From contig JAFOCZ010000121.1 in the NCBI GenBank assembly GCA_017380955.1, positions 1 through 23,866 of the forward strand: 23,866 bases of DNA. The letters run 5' to 3'. The position numbers were made by a program, and so were the translations under genes. This document shows, in pieces, positions 7,637-14,589 of the stretch; the first letter of the stretch is position 1, and each line of letters starts with the position of its first letter. The notes below the pieces were generated by a model that was not told where the DNA came from, made no database searches, and was given only the letters and a program-made list of their open reading frames with translations. The DNA comes from Alistipes sp. Its GTDB lineage: Bacteria > Bacteroidota > Bacteroidia > Bacteroidales > Rikenellaceae.

Positions 7637-7688
7637 GCATAATGGTGATGAAGAGTGGGTGATATGTCGGAAAATCACCATCTTATGC
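7637..7688. repeat. Interrupted inverted repeat between feoAB and the histone-like gene
   Basis: ATGGTGAT (7642-7649) pairs with ATCACCAT (7674-7681). The stem then continues, after a 2-nt bulge, with GCATA (7637-7641) against TATGC (7684-7688). It ends 20 bp before the -33 element of the histone-like gene. The rest of the 308-bp spacer 7462-7769 holds the two promoters, the feoAB palindrome and AT-rich sequence with no other gene that I can see. Confidence 0.35.
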
Positions 7689-7708
7689 ATAAAAATGTGG
7701 CGTAAATA

Positions 7709-7738
7709 TTTGGAAAATAAAAATAATTTATAACTTTG
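7709..7738 (+). promoter_or_regulatory. Promoter of the histone-like gene
   Basis: TTTG (7709-7712), 18 bp, then TAACTTTG (7731-7738). The -7 element is a full match and the spacing is one base short of the usual 19. The ATG follows 31 bp later. Confidence 0.6.
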
Positions 7739-7769
7739 CGGAAAGAAAAACTTTTAAAAATTATAAGAT

Positions 7770-7946
7770 ATGAAGACATTGGTAGAGAAGATTGCTGCTC
7801 AGTACGAGGTATTCGCATCGAACGCAGCGTTGCAGGTAGAGAAGAACAATAAGGCTGCTGGCACACGTGCACGTAAGGCTACTTTGGAACTCACCAGACT
7901 TATGAAGGAGTTTCGTCAGATGTCAGTAGAGGAGTCAAAGAAGTAA
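7770..7946 (+). CDS. Histone H1-like (Hc1 family) DNA-binding protein
   Basis: This is a 58-residue ORF starting MKTLVEKIAAQYEVF and ending in TAA at 7944-7946. The core KNNKAAGTRARKATLELTRL followed by MKEFRQMSVEESKK matches the small Hc1-like proteins seen throughout Bacteroidota. It is a Lys/Arg-rich helical peptide with the typical N-K-A-A-G-x-R-A-R-K-A motif. These proteins are thought to bind DNA without sequence specificity and to act in nucleoid packing. Net charge is positive, with acidic residues at both ends. It has its own promoter, and no terminator appears until 8331, so its transcript probably includes the whole repeat array. Confidence 0.85.
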   Translation: MKTLVEKIAAQYEVFASNAALQVEKNNKAAGTRARKATLELTRLMKEFRQMSVEESKK

Positions 7947-7960
7947 TTTCTTTGTTGTGA

Positions 7961-7984
7961 TAAGGCAGCATCTGCTGCCGCTAA
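7961..7984. repeat. Small hairpin element, left copy
   Basis: TAAGGCAGCA, two bases, then TGCTGCCGCTAA. The stem is 7 bp (7964-7970 with 7973-7979). A near-identical element lies at 8301-8323, at the other end of the repeat array. Confidence 0.75.
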
Positions 7985-8081
7985 CGAATTATCTCAGCAA
8001 TGGGCAGTACGCCAAGTACAGCCCATCGCTTCGAAATTCGCCGAGCGTTGCATCTACTACCTTCTCACAACAAATCCTGTG
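7979..8081. repeat. 103-nt structured repeat, unit 1
   Basis: This unit is repeated at 8192-8294 with two differences in 103 nt. It contains a hairpin ATGGGC-A-GTAC / GTAC-A-GCCCAT with loop GCCAA (8000-8026, one A-A mismatch). A second short hairpin follows, CGCT (8027-8030) with AGCG (8044-8047). The unit ends in a TCACAACAA tail (8065-8073), which is complementary to TTGTTGTGA at 7952-7960. There is no credible ORF; both strands are open only by chance. Confidence 0.85.
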
Positions 8082-8191
8082 CTCGTTTATGACACGCATA
8101 TTTAGATGGGGATGTACGCAAGTACACCCCATCTGTGTTAATATCGACTTGGTGCCAAATCTCACACCTTCTAACAACAAATCTTAGAAGT
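8082..8191. repeat. Diverged structured repeat, unit 2
   Basis: This unit is about 110 nt between the two near-identical ones. Its hairpin AGATGGGG-A-TGTAC / GTACA-CCCCATCT (8104-8134) has a GCAA tetraloop and one bulged A. It keeps the position and shape of the unit 1 hairpin with a changed stem sequence. The tail ACCTTCTAACAACAAATC (8166-8183) aligns with the unit 1 tail. The flanks otherwise align only loosely. Confidence 0.65.
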
Positions 8192-8294
8192 CGCTAACGA
8201 ATTATCTCAGCAATGGGCAGTACGCCAAGTACAGCCCATCGCTTCGAAATTCGCCGAGCGTTACATCTACTACCTTCTCACAACAGATCCTGTG
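8192..8294. repeat. 103-nt structured repeat, unit 3
   Basis: This copy matches unit 1 at 101 of 103 positions, offset by 213 nt. Its main hairpin is at 8213-8239. The near identity of units 1 and 3, against the diverged unit 2 between them, suggests recent duplication or gene conversion, or selection on the sequence. Confidence 0.85.
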
Positions 8295-8300
8295 TTATAA

Positions 8301-8323
8301 TAAGGCAGCAGTGCTGCCGCTAA
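8301..8323. repeat. Small hairpin element, right copy
   Basis: TAAGGCAGCA, one base, then TGCTGCCGCTAA. The stem is 8304-8310 with 8312-8318. It matches the left copy at 7961-7984 and closes the array just before the terminator. Confidence 0.75.
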
Positions 8324-8330
8324 TCACCAT

Positions 8331-8367
8331 AACAATGAGGGCGCGAAAACGCCCTCATTGTTTTTTT
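8331..8367 (+). terminator. Strong Rho-independent terminator after the repeat array
   Basis: A 13-bp perfect stem (8331-8343 with 8350-8362, core TGAGGGCG / CGCCCTCA) has a CGAAAA loop and runs straight into a T-tract ending at 8367. It terminates the transcript that starts at the histone-like gene. Confidence 0.92.
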
Positions 8368-8439
8368 ACCCATCTCTCCCCATAACTACCCATCAATCCC
8401 CTCTGAAACAATCTATCTCACCCCATTTTACCCCATAAT

Positions 8440-8470
8440 TTTGTTTTCTCCAAGAAAATTCGTATCTTTA
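8440..8470 (+). promoter_or_regulatory. Promoter of the cvfB-to-uvrA operon
   Basis: TTTG (8440-8443), 19 bp, then TATCTTTA (8463-8470), one base off the consensus. The start codon is 45 bp downstream. The sequence between the terminator and this promoter (8369-8439) carries several CCCAT/CCCCAT words. Confidence 0.55.
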
Positions 8471-8514
8471 CCCGATTTACAACTTTTGACTAAAGAAATA
8501 AATAATATACAACT

Positions 8515-9351
8515 ATGAGAACAGGAGAGATACAGACACTGCAGGTGAGTCGAATTTCGGATTTCGGACTATACCTCAAGGATGACGAAGGCAACGAGGT
8601 GTTGCTCCCAAACCGCTTTACACGCCTCGATATGAAGGAGGGTGACGAGGTAGAGGTATTCGTATACCACGACTCCGAGGATCGTCTTGTGGCATCTACC
8701 GAGCGCCCATTTATCAAGGTTGGCGAGGTAGCGGCCCTCAAGGTTGTGGACAAGAGCATCCACGGTGCGTTTCTCGACTGGGGTTTGTCGGGTAAGCACC
8801 TATTCTTGCCTAACCGTAACCAGCAGGGTGGTGTCGTAGCAGGTCAGCGAACGGTGGTATATATGTATGTTGACGATCGCACAGGACGCTGTGTGGCTAC
8901 CAACAAGATTAAGCCTTTTGTCTACAACGACGAGACCCTCACCGTGAAGGTTAACGATGAGGTAGATGTATTCGTGGCATTTGAGACACCAATCGGCTAC
9001 CGCGTGGTGCTCAACAACCGCCACTGGGGTATGATCTACAAGAATCAGTTGTTCCGCCCTATCCGCATCGGTGACCGTACCAAGGGTTGGATTCGCAAGA
9101 TTACCGAGGATTATCGTATCGACGTAAGCCTTCAGCAGACAGGCCTTGCCGAGGTGGAGACTTCGGTTGTGAAACTTGAGGCTATGCTCAAGGCACAAGG
9201 TGGTGTGTTGGGCGTTAACGACAAGAGCGACCCTCAGGATGTTGCACGCCTCACGGGTATGAGCAAGAAGGTCTTCAAGCGCGCTTTGGGAATGCTTCTC
9301 AAGCAGGGTAAGGTGCGCCAGACGGAGTATGGTATCGAGGTAATAAAGTAA
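8515..9351 (+). CDS. S1-domain RNA-binding protein, CvfB/YitL family
   Basis: The 278-residue product matches the CvfB layout. Two S1-like barrels come first (about 1-65 and 66-130; FGLYLKDDEGNEVLLPNRF and GAFLDWGLSGKHLFLP). A third, more diverged barrel follows (about 140-205, ending in a TKGWIRKITEDYRIDVSLQ-like strand pair). The last part is a C-terminal winged helix (about 220-278; DPQDVARLTGMSKKVFKRAL). The family binds RNA; in Staphylococcus CvfB affects virulence gene expression. Its cellular target here is unknown. It is first in a tight five-gene run, with the next start 3 bp after its stop. Confidence 0.9.
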   Translation: MRTGEIQTLQVSRISDFGLYLKDDEGNEVLLPNRFTRLDMKEGDEVEVFVYHDSEDRLVASTERPFIKVGEVAALKVVDKSIHGAFLDWGLSGKHLFLPNRNQQGGVVAGQRTVVYMYVDDRTGRCVATNKIKPFVYNDETLTVKVNDEVDVFVAFETPIGYRVVLNNRHWGMIYKNQLFRPIRIGDRTKGWIRKITEDYRIDVSLQQTGLAEVETSVVKLEAMLKAQGGVLGVNDKSDPQDVARLTGMSKKVFKRALGMLLKQGKVRQTEYGIEVIK

Positions 9352-9354
9352 GCA

Positions 9355-10113
9355 ATGGCGATAAAGACTGCAGAGAGGGTATCTCGCGAGGCGAGTGACA
9401 ACTACGTATTCCAGCGTTCGCGTTTGGCATACGTCGAGGCATCGCGTATGGTCTCGGGCCGAGTTCTCGAGATTGGCACAGGCACAGGCTATGGTGCTGA
9501 GATTGTTGCACCCTCTGCAGAGCGTTTCACGACCATAGACAAAACCCGCTCCGAGGAGTTGGGGATGTTGCCCGCGAATGTGGAGTTTGTGGAGGCAAAG
9601 GTGCCGCCGTTGCCCTTCGCTGATAACACCTTCGACTATGTGGTGTCGTTTCAGGTTATCGAGCATATCCCTAACGATAGGGCTTTTGTGGCAGAGGTAC
9701 TCAGGGTGTTGCGTCACGGTGGTAAGTTCATCGTAAGCACCCCAAACAGACCTATGTCCCTTACTCGCAACCCCTGGCACGTTAGGGAGTATACGGCCGA
9801 GCAGTTCGCCTCGCTATTGTCATCATTCTCATCGGTTGAGAGACGTGGCGTGGAGGGTAACGAGCGAGTGTGGGAGTATTACGAGAAGAATCGTGAGTCG
9901 GTACACCGCATTATGCGTTTCGATGTGTTGCGTATGCAGTGGTGGCTGCCACGTTGGATTTTGCAAATCCCTTACGATATTATGAATCGCCTAAACCGCC
10001 GTAGATTGCATAGTGCAAACAAGAGTCTCACGGAGGGTATAGCGATGGAGGACTATAGTGTTGTGGATGTCCACGACAAGTGTTTCGACCTGTTTTACAT
10101 AGCGACAAAGTGA
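9355..10113 (+). CDS. Class I SAM-dependent methyltransferase
   Basis: The 252-residue product has a Rossmann-type methyltransferase domain. Motif I is LEIGTGTGYG (38-47), an acidic residue (TTID, about 59-62) contacts the SAM ribose, and FQVIEHIP (99-106) is the motif seen in Methyltransf_11 proteins. It is followed by the usual L-R-V-L-R-H-G-G-K-F-I-V-S strand. The C-terminal 80 residues are basic and aromatic (WWLPRWILQIPYDIMNRLNRRR). They may contact a membrane or a nucleic acid, which is inference. The substrate cannot be told from sequence; lipid or quinone-like and sugar-modifying methyltransferases share this form. Its stop overlaps the next start (TGATG). Confidence 0.85.
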   Translation: MAIKTAERVSREASDNYVFQRSRLAYVEASRMVSGRVLEIGTGTGYGAEIVAPSAERFTTIDKTRSEELGMLPANVEFVEAKVPPLPFADNTFDYVVSFQVIEHIPNDRAFVAEVLRVLRHGGKFIVSTPNRPMSLTRNPWHVREYTAEQFASLLSSFSSVERRGVEGNERVWEYYEKNRESVHRIMRFDVLRMQWWLPRWILQIPYDIMNRLNRRRLHSANKSLTEGIAMEDYSVVDVHDKCFDLFYIATK

Positions 10114-10871
10114 TGAAGCAGCGTGTGGCGATAGTTCAGCGCAACATTGTGTGGCGCGATGTGGAGGCAAACCTCGCACTCATAGAGCAGATGCTCGAGG
10201 GTGTGGATGCCGATGTCGTGGTGTTGTCGGAGATGTTCCAGACGGGATTCGTTACCGACCCCGAGGGTGTTGCCGATGGTGGTGTGACCTTGGCGTGGAT
10301 GCAGCGCATCGCCACAAAGATGGATGCTGCCGTTGTGGGCTCGGTGTCGGTCAAGGATGGTGATGACTACTACAACCGTATGTACTTTGTGATGCCCGAT
10401 GGTGGTGTGGAGTGGTACGACAAGCGCCACTTGTTCTCTGTAGGTGGAGAACATCTGCGCTATAAGGCTGGCGCAGAGCGTAAGGTTGTCGTGTGGCGCG
10501 GTGTTCGTTATTTGTTGGAGGTGTGCTACGACCTGCGATTCCCGGTGTGGAGCCGTCAGCGTGGCGATTACGACGCTATGCTCTATGTTGCTCTGTGGCC
10601 AAAACCTCGCAGAGAGGTGTGGCGTACACTGATTCGTGCGAGGGCTATCGAGAATCAGGCATATGCGGTGGGTGTAAACCGCATCGGCGAAGAGCCAGGG
10701 TTGGAGTATGCTGGTGACTCGGCGGTGGTGGACTATTGTGGCAGAGATGTCGTGGATATGGCATCGTGTGAGGGTGTAGAGGTTGTGGAGTTGGATATGG
10801 AAGCTTTGCAGCGATTCAGGGAGCGTTTCAATGTCTCGCTGGATGCTGATGATTTTAATATTATAACCTGA
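10113..10871 (+). CDS. Nitrilase-family amidase, YafV/omega-amidase type
   Basis: From the ATG that overlaps the upstream TGA, the product is 252 residues. All three catalytic residues of the nitrilase superfamily are visible: Glu40 (VVLSEMF), Lys104 (WYDKRHLF) and Cys138 (LEVCYDLRFP). The EVCYDLRFPVWSR block and YDKRHLF followed by GGEHLRYKAG are close to YafV/Nit2. That branch hydrolyses omega-amides such as 2-oxoglutaramate, a repair or salvage step after transamination of glutamine. A longer GTG-started reading from 10080 would overlap the methyltransferase and adds nothing conserved, so I reject it. The exact substrate is inferred from family resemblance. Confidence 0.85.
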   Translation: MKQRVAIVQRNIVWRDVEANLALIEQMLEGVDADVVVLSEMFQTGFVTDPEGVADGGVTLAWMQRIATKMDAAVVGSVSVKDGDDYYNRMYFVMPDGGVEWYDKRHLFSVGGEHLRYKAGAERKVVVWRGVRYLLEVCYDLRFPVWSRQRGDYDAMLYVALWPKPRREVWRTLIRARAIENQAYAVGVNRIGEEPGLEYAGDSAVVDYCGRDVVDMASCEGVEVVELDMEALQRFRERFNVSLDADDFNIIT

Positions 10872-10875
10872 TTAT

Positions 10876-11652
10876 ATGAGTATTAATGAGATAGTTTTGC
10901 TCCTTGTTTCGGGAGTTATCGTAGGTATTATCAACACGTTGGGAGGTGGCGGCTCGGTTATCACGATGTCGCTGTTTATGGCTATGGGAATGCCTATAGG
11001 TCTTGCAAATGGCACTAATCGCATCGCCGTGCTATTGCAGAATTTCTCGGCTACGATAGCCTTTCTGCGTAAGGGTATGCTGCACCTCCGAAGTGGTGTG
11101 TTGCTATCCATCCCTGCCATCGTGGGAAATATCTTTGGTGCGTTGGTGGCCACCGAGGTCAGCGAGTCGGTCTTTAAGATCTGCCTCAGTGCGGTGCTTG
11201 TCATCATCCTTATCTATCTCATTATGGGCAAGGATAAGCAGCAGGTTACGGGAGGTCACGGCCTGAAGATTAAGTGGTGGCACTATGTGTGGTTTTTCAT
11301 CATAGGCTTCTATGGCGGCTATGTATACATCGGTCTCGGCTTCTTGATTCTCGCCATTACGGTGTGGTCTATGGATTTGGATATCGTAACAGCCAATGTC
11401 ATAAAGGGTTTTGTGATATTCCTCTCCACGCCTTTTGCCCTTGCGGTGTTTATCTATAATGGTCAGGTGGCGTGGATGGCAGGTCTGCTCCACGGCGCAG
11501 GTAATATCCTTGGTGCTGTTATGGCATCACATTGGGCTATGAACTGGGGCGTGAAGTTTGTACGATGGTTTACGTTGTTTATCATAGTGGTCTTTTTCGT
11601 AGATTTGATGGGGTGGATATCGCTCCAGACAATGTTGTCGCATCTGTTGTAG
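10876..11652 (+). CDS. TauE/SafE-family membrane transporter
   Basis: The 258-residue product has about eight hydrophobic segments and the internal two-fold repeat of the TauE/SafE (DUF81) family. The first half carries NTLGGGGSVITMSLF (about 15-29) and GLANGTNRIAVLLQN. The second half repeats the pattern with GFYGGYVYIGLGFLILA and TANVIKGFVIF. Members move organic or inorganic sulfur anions such as sulfite or sulfoacetate across the inner membrane, but most are uncharacterised, so the substrate is unknown. It starts 4 bp after the nitrilase, and its stop is one base before uvrA. Confidence 0.88.
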   Translation: MSINEIVLLLVSGVIVGIINTLGGGGSVITMSLFMAMGMPIGLANGTNRIAVLLQNFSATIAFLRKGMLHLRSGVLLSIPAIVGNIFGALVATEVSESVFKICLSAVLVIILIYLIMGKDKQQVTGGHGLKIKWWHYVWFFIIGFYGGYVYIGLGFLILAITVWSMDLDIVTANVIKGFVIFLSTPFALAVFIYNGQVAWMAGLLHGAGNILGAVMASHWAMNWGVKFVRWFTLFIIVVFFVDLMGWISLQTMLSHLL

Positions 11653-11653
11653 T

Positions 11654-14470
11654 ATGGCAAAGAAGCAGATAGAGGTTATAGGTGCGAGGGTGCATAATCT
11701 CAAGAATGTAGATGTCACCATTCCTCGCGATTCGTTGGTCGTTATCACCGGTCTTTCTGGCTCGGGTAAGTCGTCGTTGGCTTTCGACACCATCTATGCA
11801 GAGGGTCAGCGCCGCTATATGGAGACATTGTCGGCATATGCCCGTCAGTTCGTGGGAAATATGGAACGCCCCGATGTCGACCACATCAAGGGTCTTAGCC
11901 CTGTGGTTGCCATAGAGCAGAAGACCACCAACAAAAACCCTCGCTCTACGGTGGGCACTGTAACCGAGATAAACGACTTCTTGCGCCTTTTGTATGCTCG
12001 TGCCTCACGCGCCTACTCGCCATACACCAATGAACTTATGGTGCGCTATAGCGACGAGCAGATTTGCAACCTTATGATTGAGGGCTTTGATGGTCGTCGT
12101 GTGGCATTCCTTGCTCCGGTTGTTAAGGGTCGTAAGGGTCACTATCGTGAGTTGTTCGAGACGATGTCGCGCAAGGGATATATCTATGCCCGTATCGATG
12201 GCGTGATACAGGAGATATCGCCGGGTATGAAACTCGACAGATTTAAGATACATACCATCGATATGGTCATCGACCGCCTTGTCATTGGTGAGCCACACCG
12301 TGAGCGTATGATGACCTCTATGGGTGAGGCTATGCGTCAGGGTAAGGGCACTATGATGCTCTACGACTATGCCACAGAGGGTGTGCGCTATTACTCGCGT
12401 AACCTTATGTGTCCCACTACGGGTGAGGCATTCGACGAGCCGCAGCCTCACACCTTCTCGTTTAACTCACCTAAGGGTGCGTGTCCGGCGTGTAATGGTT
12501 TGGGTGAGCGTGCGGTCTTCGACATCCGCAAGATAGCCCCCGATGGGTCGTTATCGTTGCGTGATGGCGGTATTGAGCCTTTGGGTAAGTATCGCAACAA
12601 TATGCTCTTTGCGATGCTTGAGGTGCTCGGTCATCGCCACGATTTCACTCTTGAAGACCCTGTAGACTCGCTATCTACTGAGGCTATGAACGTTATCCTC
12701 TATGGCGATGCAGAGCCTATGACCATCAATACCTCGGAGTTCTCGCTCAGCGGTGGTAACACTATGTGTCAGTGGATGGGACTCTCGGAGTGGCTTATGC
12801 GTAATGTTGACGAGGAGTCTAAGCGTGGCGAGAAGTGGCGCGAGCAGTTCCTCGTTATGGAGGGTTGCCCAAAGTGTGGCGGCTCACGTCTCAAGGCCGA
12901 GGCTCTGCAGTTCCGCATCGGAGATAAGAATATCGCCGAGGTGTCGGCAATGTCTATCGTGGAGTTTCAGACGTGGATATCTACTGTCGAGGAGCATCTC
13001 AACGATAAGGAGCGTATCATAGCGCGTGATATCATCAAGGAGATTCGTGAGCGCACAGGATTCCTCGTGGATGTAGGTTTGGGTTATCTGTCGCTGTCGC
13101 GTGCTTCGCGTACCATATCGGGCGGTGAGGCGCAGCGCATACGTCTTGCAACGCAGATAGGCTCAAAACTTGTAAATGTGCTCTATATCCTCGATGAGCC
13201 GAGTATCGGACTCCATCAGAGGGATAACCGTAAACTTATAGATAGCCTCAAGTCTCTGCGCGACGCTGGTAACTCGGTTGTCGTTGTGGAGCACGACGAG
13301 GATATGATGCGCTCGGCGGATTACATTGTCGATGTAGGCCCTATGGCGGGTCGTCGTGGTGGTAAGATTGTCGCTGCCGGAACATTCGACGATATATGCA
13401 ATAGCGATAGCATCACGGCAGACTACCTTACAGGTCGCCGCAAGATAGAGATTCCCGAGAGATTGCGCGAGGGTAGTGGTGAGTACCTCACTCTGCGAGG
13501 CGCTTCGGGTCATAACCTCAAGGGTGTTGATGTTCGTATTCCGCTCGGAAAATTTGTGTGTGTCACAGGTGTGTCGGGCTCGGGAAAGTCGTCGCTCATA
13601 AACGGCACGCTGCGTCCTATACTCTCACGCCATCTATATCGCTCCTACGACCAGCCTCTGAAGTATGAGGCTATAGAGGGTTTGGAGCATATCGACAAAC
13701 TTGTCGTAGTGGATCAGTCGCCTATAGGTCGCACACCACGCAGCAACCCTGCAACATATACCAATGTCTTTGCCGACATCCGCAAACTCTTTGAGATGAC
13801 TCCAGATGCGCAGATTCGTGGCTATAAGGCTGGACGTTTCTCGTTTAATGTTAAGGGTGGTCGTTGCGAGGAGTGTCGTGGTGCGGGATTTCAGACCATA
13901 GAGATGAACTTCTTGCCTGATGTGTATGTCAAGTGTAGGGCGTGTGGTGGTAATCGCTACAACCGCGAGACACTGGAGGTTAAGTACAAGGGTAAGAGTA
14001 TCAACGACGTGCTGAATATGACCATCAATATGGCTGTGGAGTTCTTCGAGCACATACCGTCGATATATCAGAAGTTGCGTGCTATACAGGAGGTAGGTTT
14101 GGGATACCTCACTTTGGGACAGCCCTGCACAACATTGTCGGGAGGTGAGTCGCAACGTATAAAACTCGCTACGGAACTATCGAAGCGTGACACAGGTCGC
14201 ACACTTTACATCCTTGATGAGCCTACTACGGGTCTGCATTTCGAGGATATCCGTCAGTTGCTCGAGGTTATAAATCGTCTTGTAGATTGTGGTAACACGG
14301 CAATAGTCATCGAACATAACTTAGATGTTATCAAGGTTGCCGACTGGATTATAGATATGGGTCCAGAGGGTGGTCGTGATGGTGGTATGTTAGTTGCCGA
14401 GGGTACTCCCGAGACCATCGCCAACACCCCCGAGAGTTATACGGGACAATACCTCAAGCCAATGCTATAG
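11654..14470 (+). CDS. uvrA: Excinuclease ABC subunit A (UvrA)
   Basis: The 938-residue, full-length UvrA has two ABC ATPase modules. Walker A motifs are GLSGSGKSS (33-41) and GVSGSGKSS in the second half. Signature motifs are ISGGEAQRIRLA and LSGGESQRIKLA, with Walker B ILDEPSIGLHQRD and ILDEPTTGLH. UvrA scans DNA for lesions with UvrB in nucleotide excision repair. The main zinc module (Cys738, Cys741, Cys761, Cys764) is intact. The first zinc site has Cys253, Cys277 and Cys280, but Thr256 where many bacteria have the fourth Cys (CPTTG). As I recall, this is usual in Bacteroidota. It is last in the tight run, with the long inverted repeat directly after its stop. Confidence 0.97.
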   Translation: MAKKQIEVIGARVHNLKNVDVTIPRDSLVVITGLSGSGKSSLAFDTIYAEGQRRYMETLSAYARQFVGNMERPDVDHIKGLSPVVAIEQKTTNKNPRSTVGTVTEINDFLRLLYARASRAYSPYTNELMVRYSDEQICNLMIEGFDGRRVAFLAPVVKGRKGHYRELFETMSRKGYIYARIDGVIQEISPGMKLDRFKIHTIDMVIDRLVIGEPHRERMMTSMGEAMRQGKGTMMLYDYATEGVRYYSRNLMCPTTGEAFDEPQPHTFSFNSPKGACPACNGLGERAVFDIRKIAPDGSLSLRDGGIEPLGKYRNNMLFAMLEVLGHRHDFTLEDPVDSLSTEAMNVILYGDAEPMTINTSEFSLSGGNTMCQWMGLSEWLMRNVDEESKRGEKWREQFLVMEGCPKCGGSRLKAEALQFRIGDKNIAEVSAMSIVEFQTWISTVEEHLNDKERIIARDIIKEIRERTGFLVDVGLGYLSLSRASRTISGGEAQRIRLATQIGSKLVNVLYILDEPSIGLHQRDNRKLIDSLKSLRDAGNSVVVVEHDEDMMRSADYIVDVGPMAGRRGGKIVAAGTFDDICNSDSITADYLTGRRKIEIPERLREGSGEYLTLRGASGHNLKGVDVRIPLGKFVCVTGVSGSGKSSLINGTLRPILSRHLYRSYDQPLKYEAIEGLEHIDKLVVVDQSPIGRTPRSNPATYTNVFADIRKLFEMTPDAQIRGYKAGRFSFNVKGGRCEECRGAGFQTIEMNFLPDVYVKCRACGGNRYNRETLEVKYKGKSINDVLNMTINMAVEFFEHIPSIYQKLRAIQEVGLGYLTLGQPCTTLSGGESQRIKLATELSKRDTGRTLYILDEPTTGLHFEDIRQLLEVINRLVDCGNTAIVIEHNLDVIKVADWIIDMGPEGGRDGGMLVAEGTPETIANTPESYTGQYLKPML

Positions 14471-14588
14471 TAAAGGGAAAACTGAAAAGGGAAAGGTGAA
14501 AAGTAGGGTGTCTGCGACGCATTTAAAACTCGTGCGAAGCACTCCATACTTTTCACTTTTCAGTTTTCACCTTTCACCTTTCCCTTTA
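14471..14588. repeat. 118-bp imperfect inverted repeat with purine-rich arm, likely bidirectional terminator or small element
   Basis: TAAAGGGAAA (14471-14480) pairs perfectly with TTTCCCTTTA (14579-14588). Inward, the left arm carries GGTGAAAAGTA-type words and the right arm TTTTCAC-type words, which pair with shifts. The centre GTGTCTGCGACGC...TTTAAA...TGCGAAGCACTCC is itself partly self-complementary. It fills the whole gap between the convergent ends of uvrA and the DUF4251-like gene, so it can stop transcripts from both sides. Confidence 0.7.
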
Positions 14589-14589
14589 T

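Noticed and set aside
7957..8187. Open frames on both strands across the repeat array (also 7989-8180 minus)
   Set aside because: The frames arise from the repeated hairpin units, have no start context or known family, and are not kept in phase across units 1 to 3.
7979..8294. CRISPR array
   Set aside because: Only two near-identical copies of 103 nt separated by a diverged unit, with no short repeats, regular spacers or cas genes.
8800..9780. 326-residue minus-strand frame opposite the cvfB-like and methyltransferase genes
   Set aside because: It spans two real genes in antisense and its composition (many His, Cys, Leu) is that of a shadow frame.
10080..10112. GTG-started extension of the nitrilase
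   Set aside because: It lies inside the methyltransferase gene, adds residues absent from the family, and the TGATG overlap gives a natural ATG start.
14471..14588. Insertion sequence or MITE with proven mobility
   Set aside because: No target duplication is visible and there is no transposase in the window; kept only as an inverted repeat of uncertain origin.
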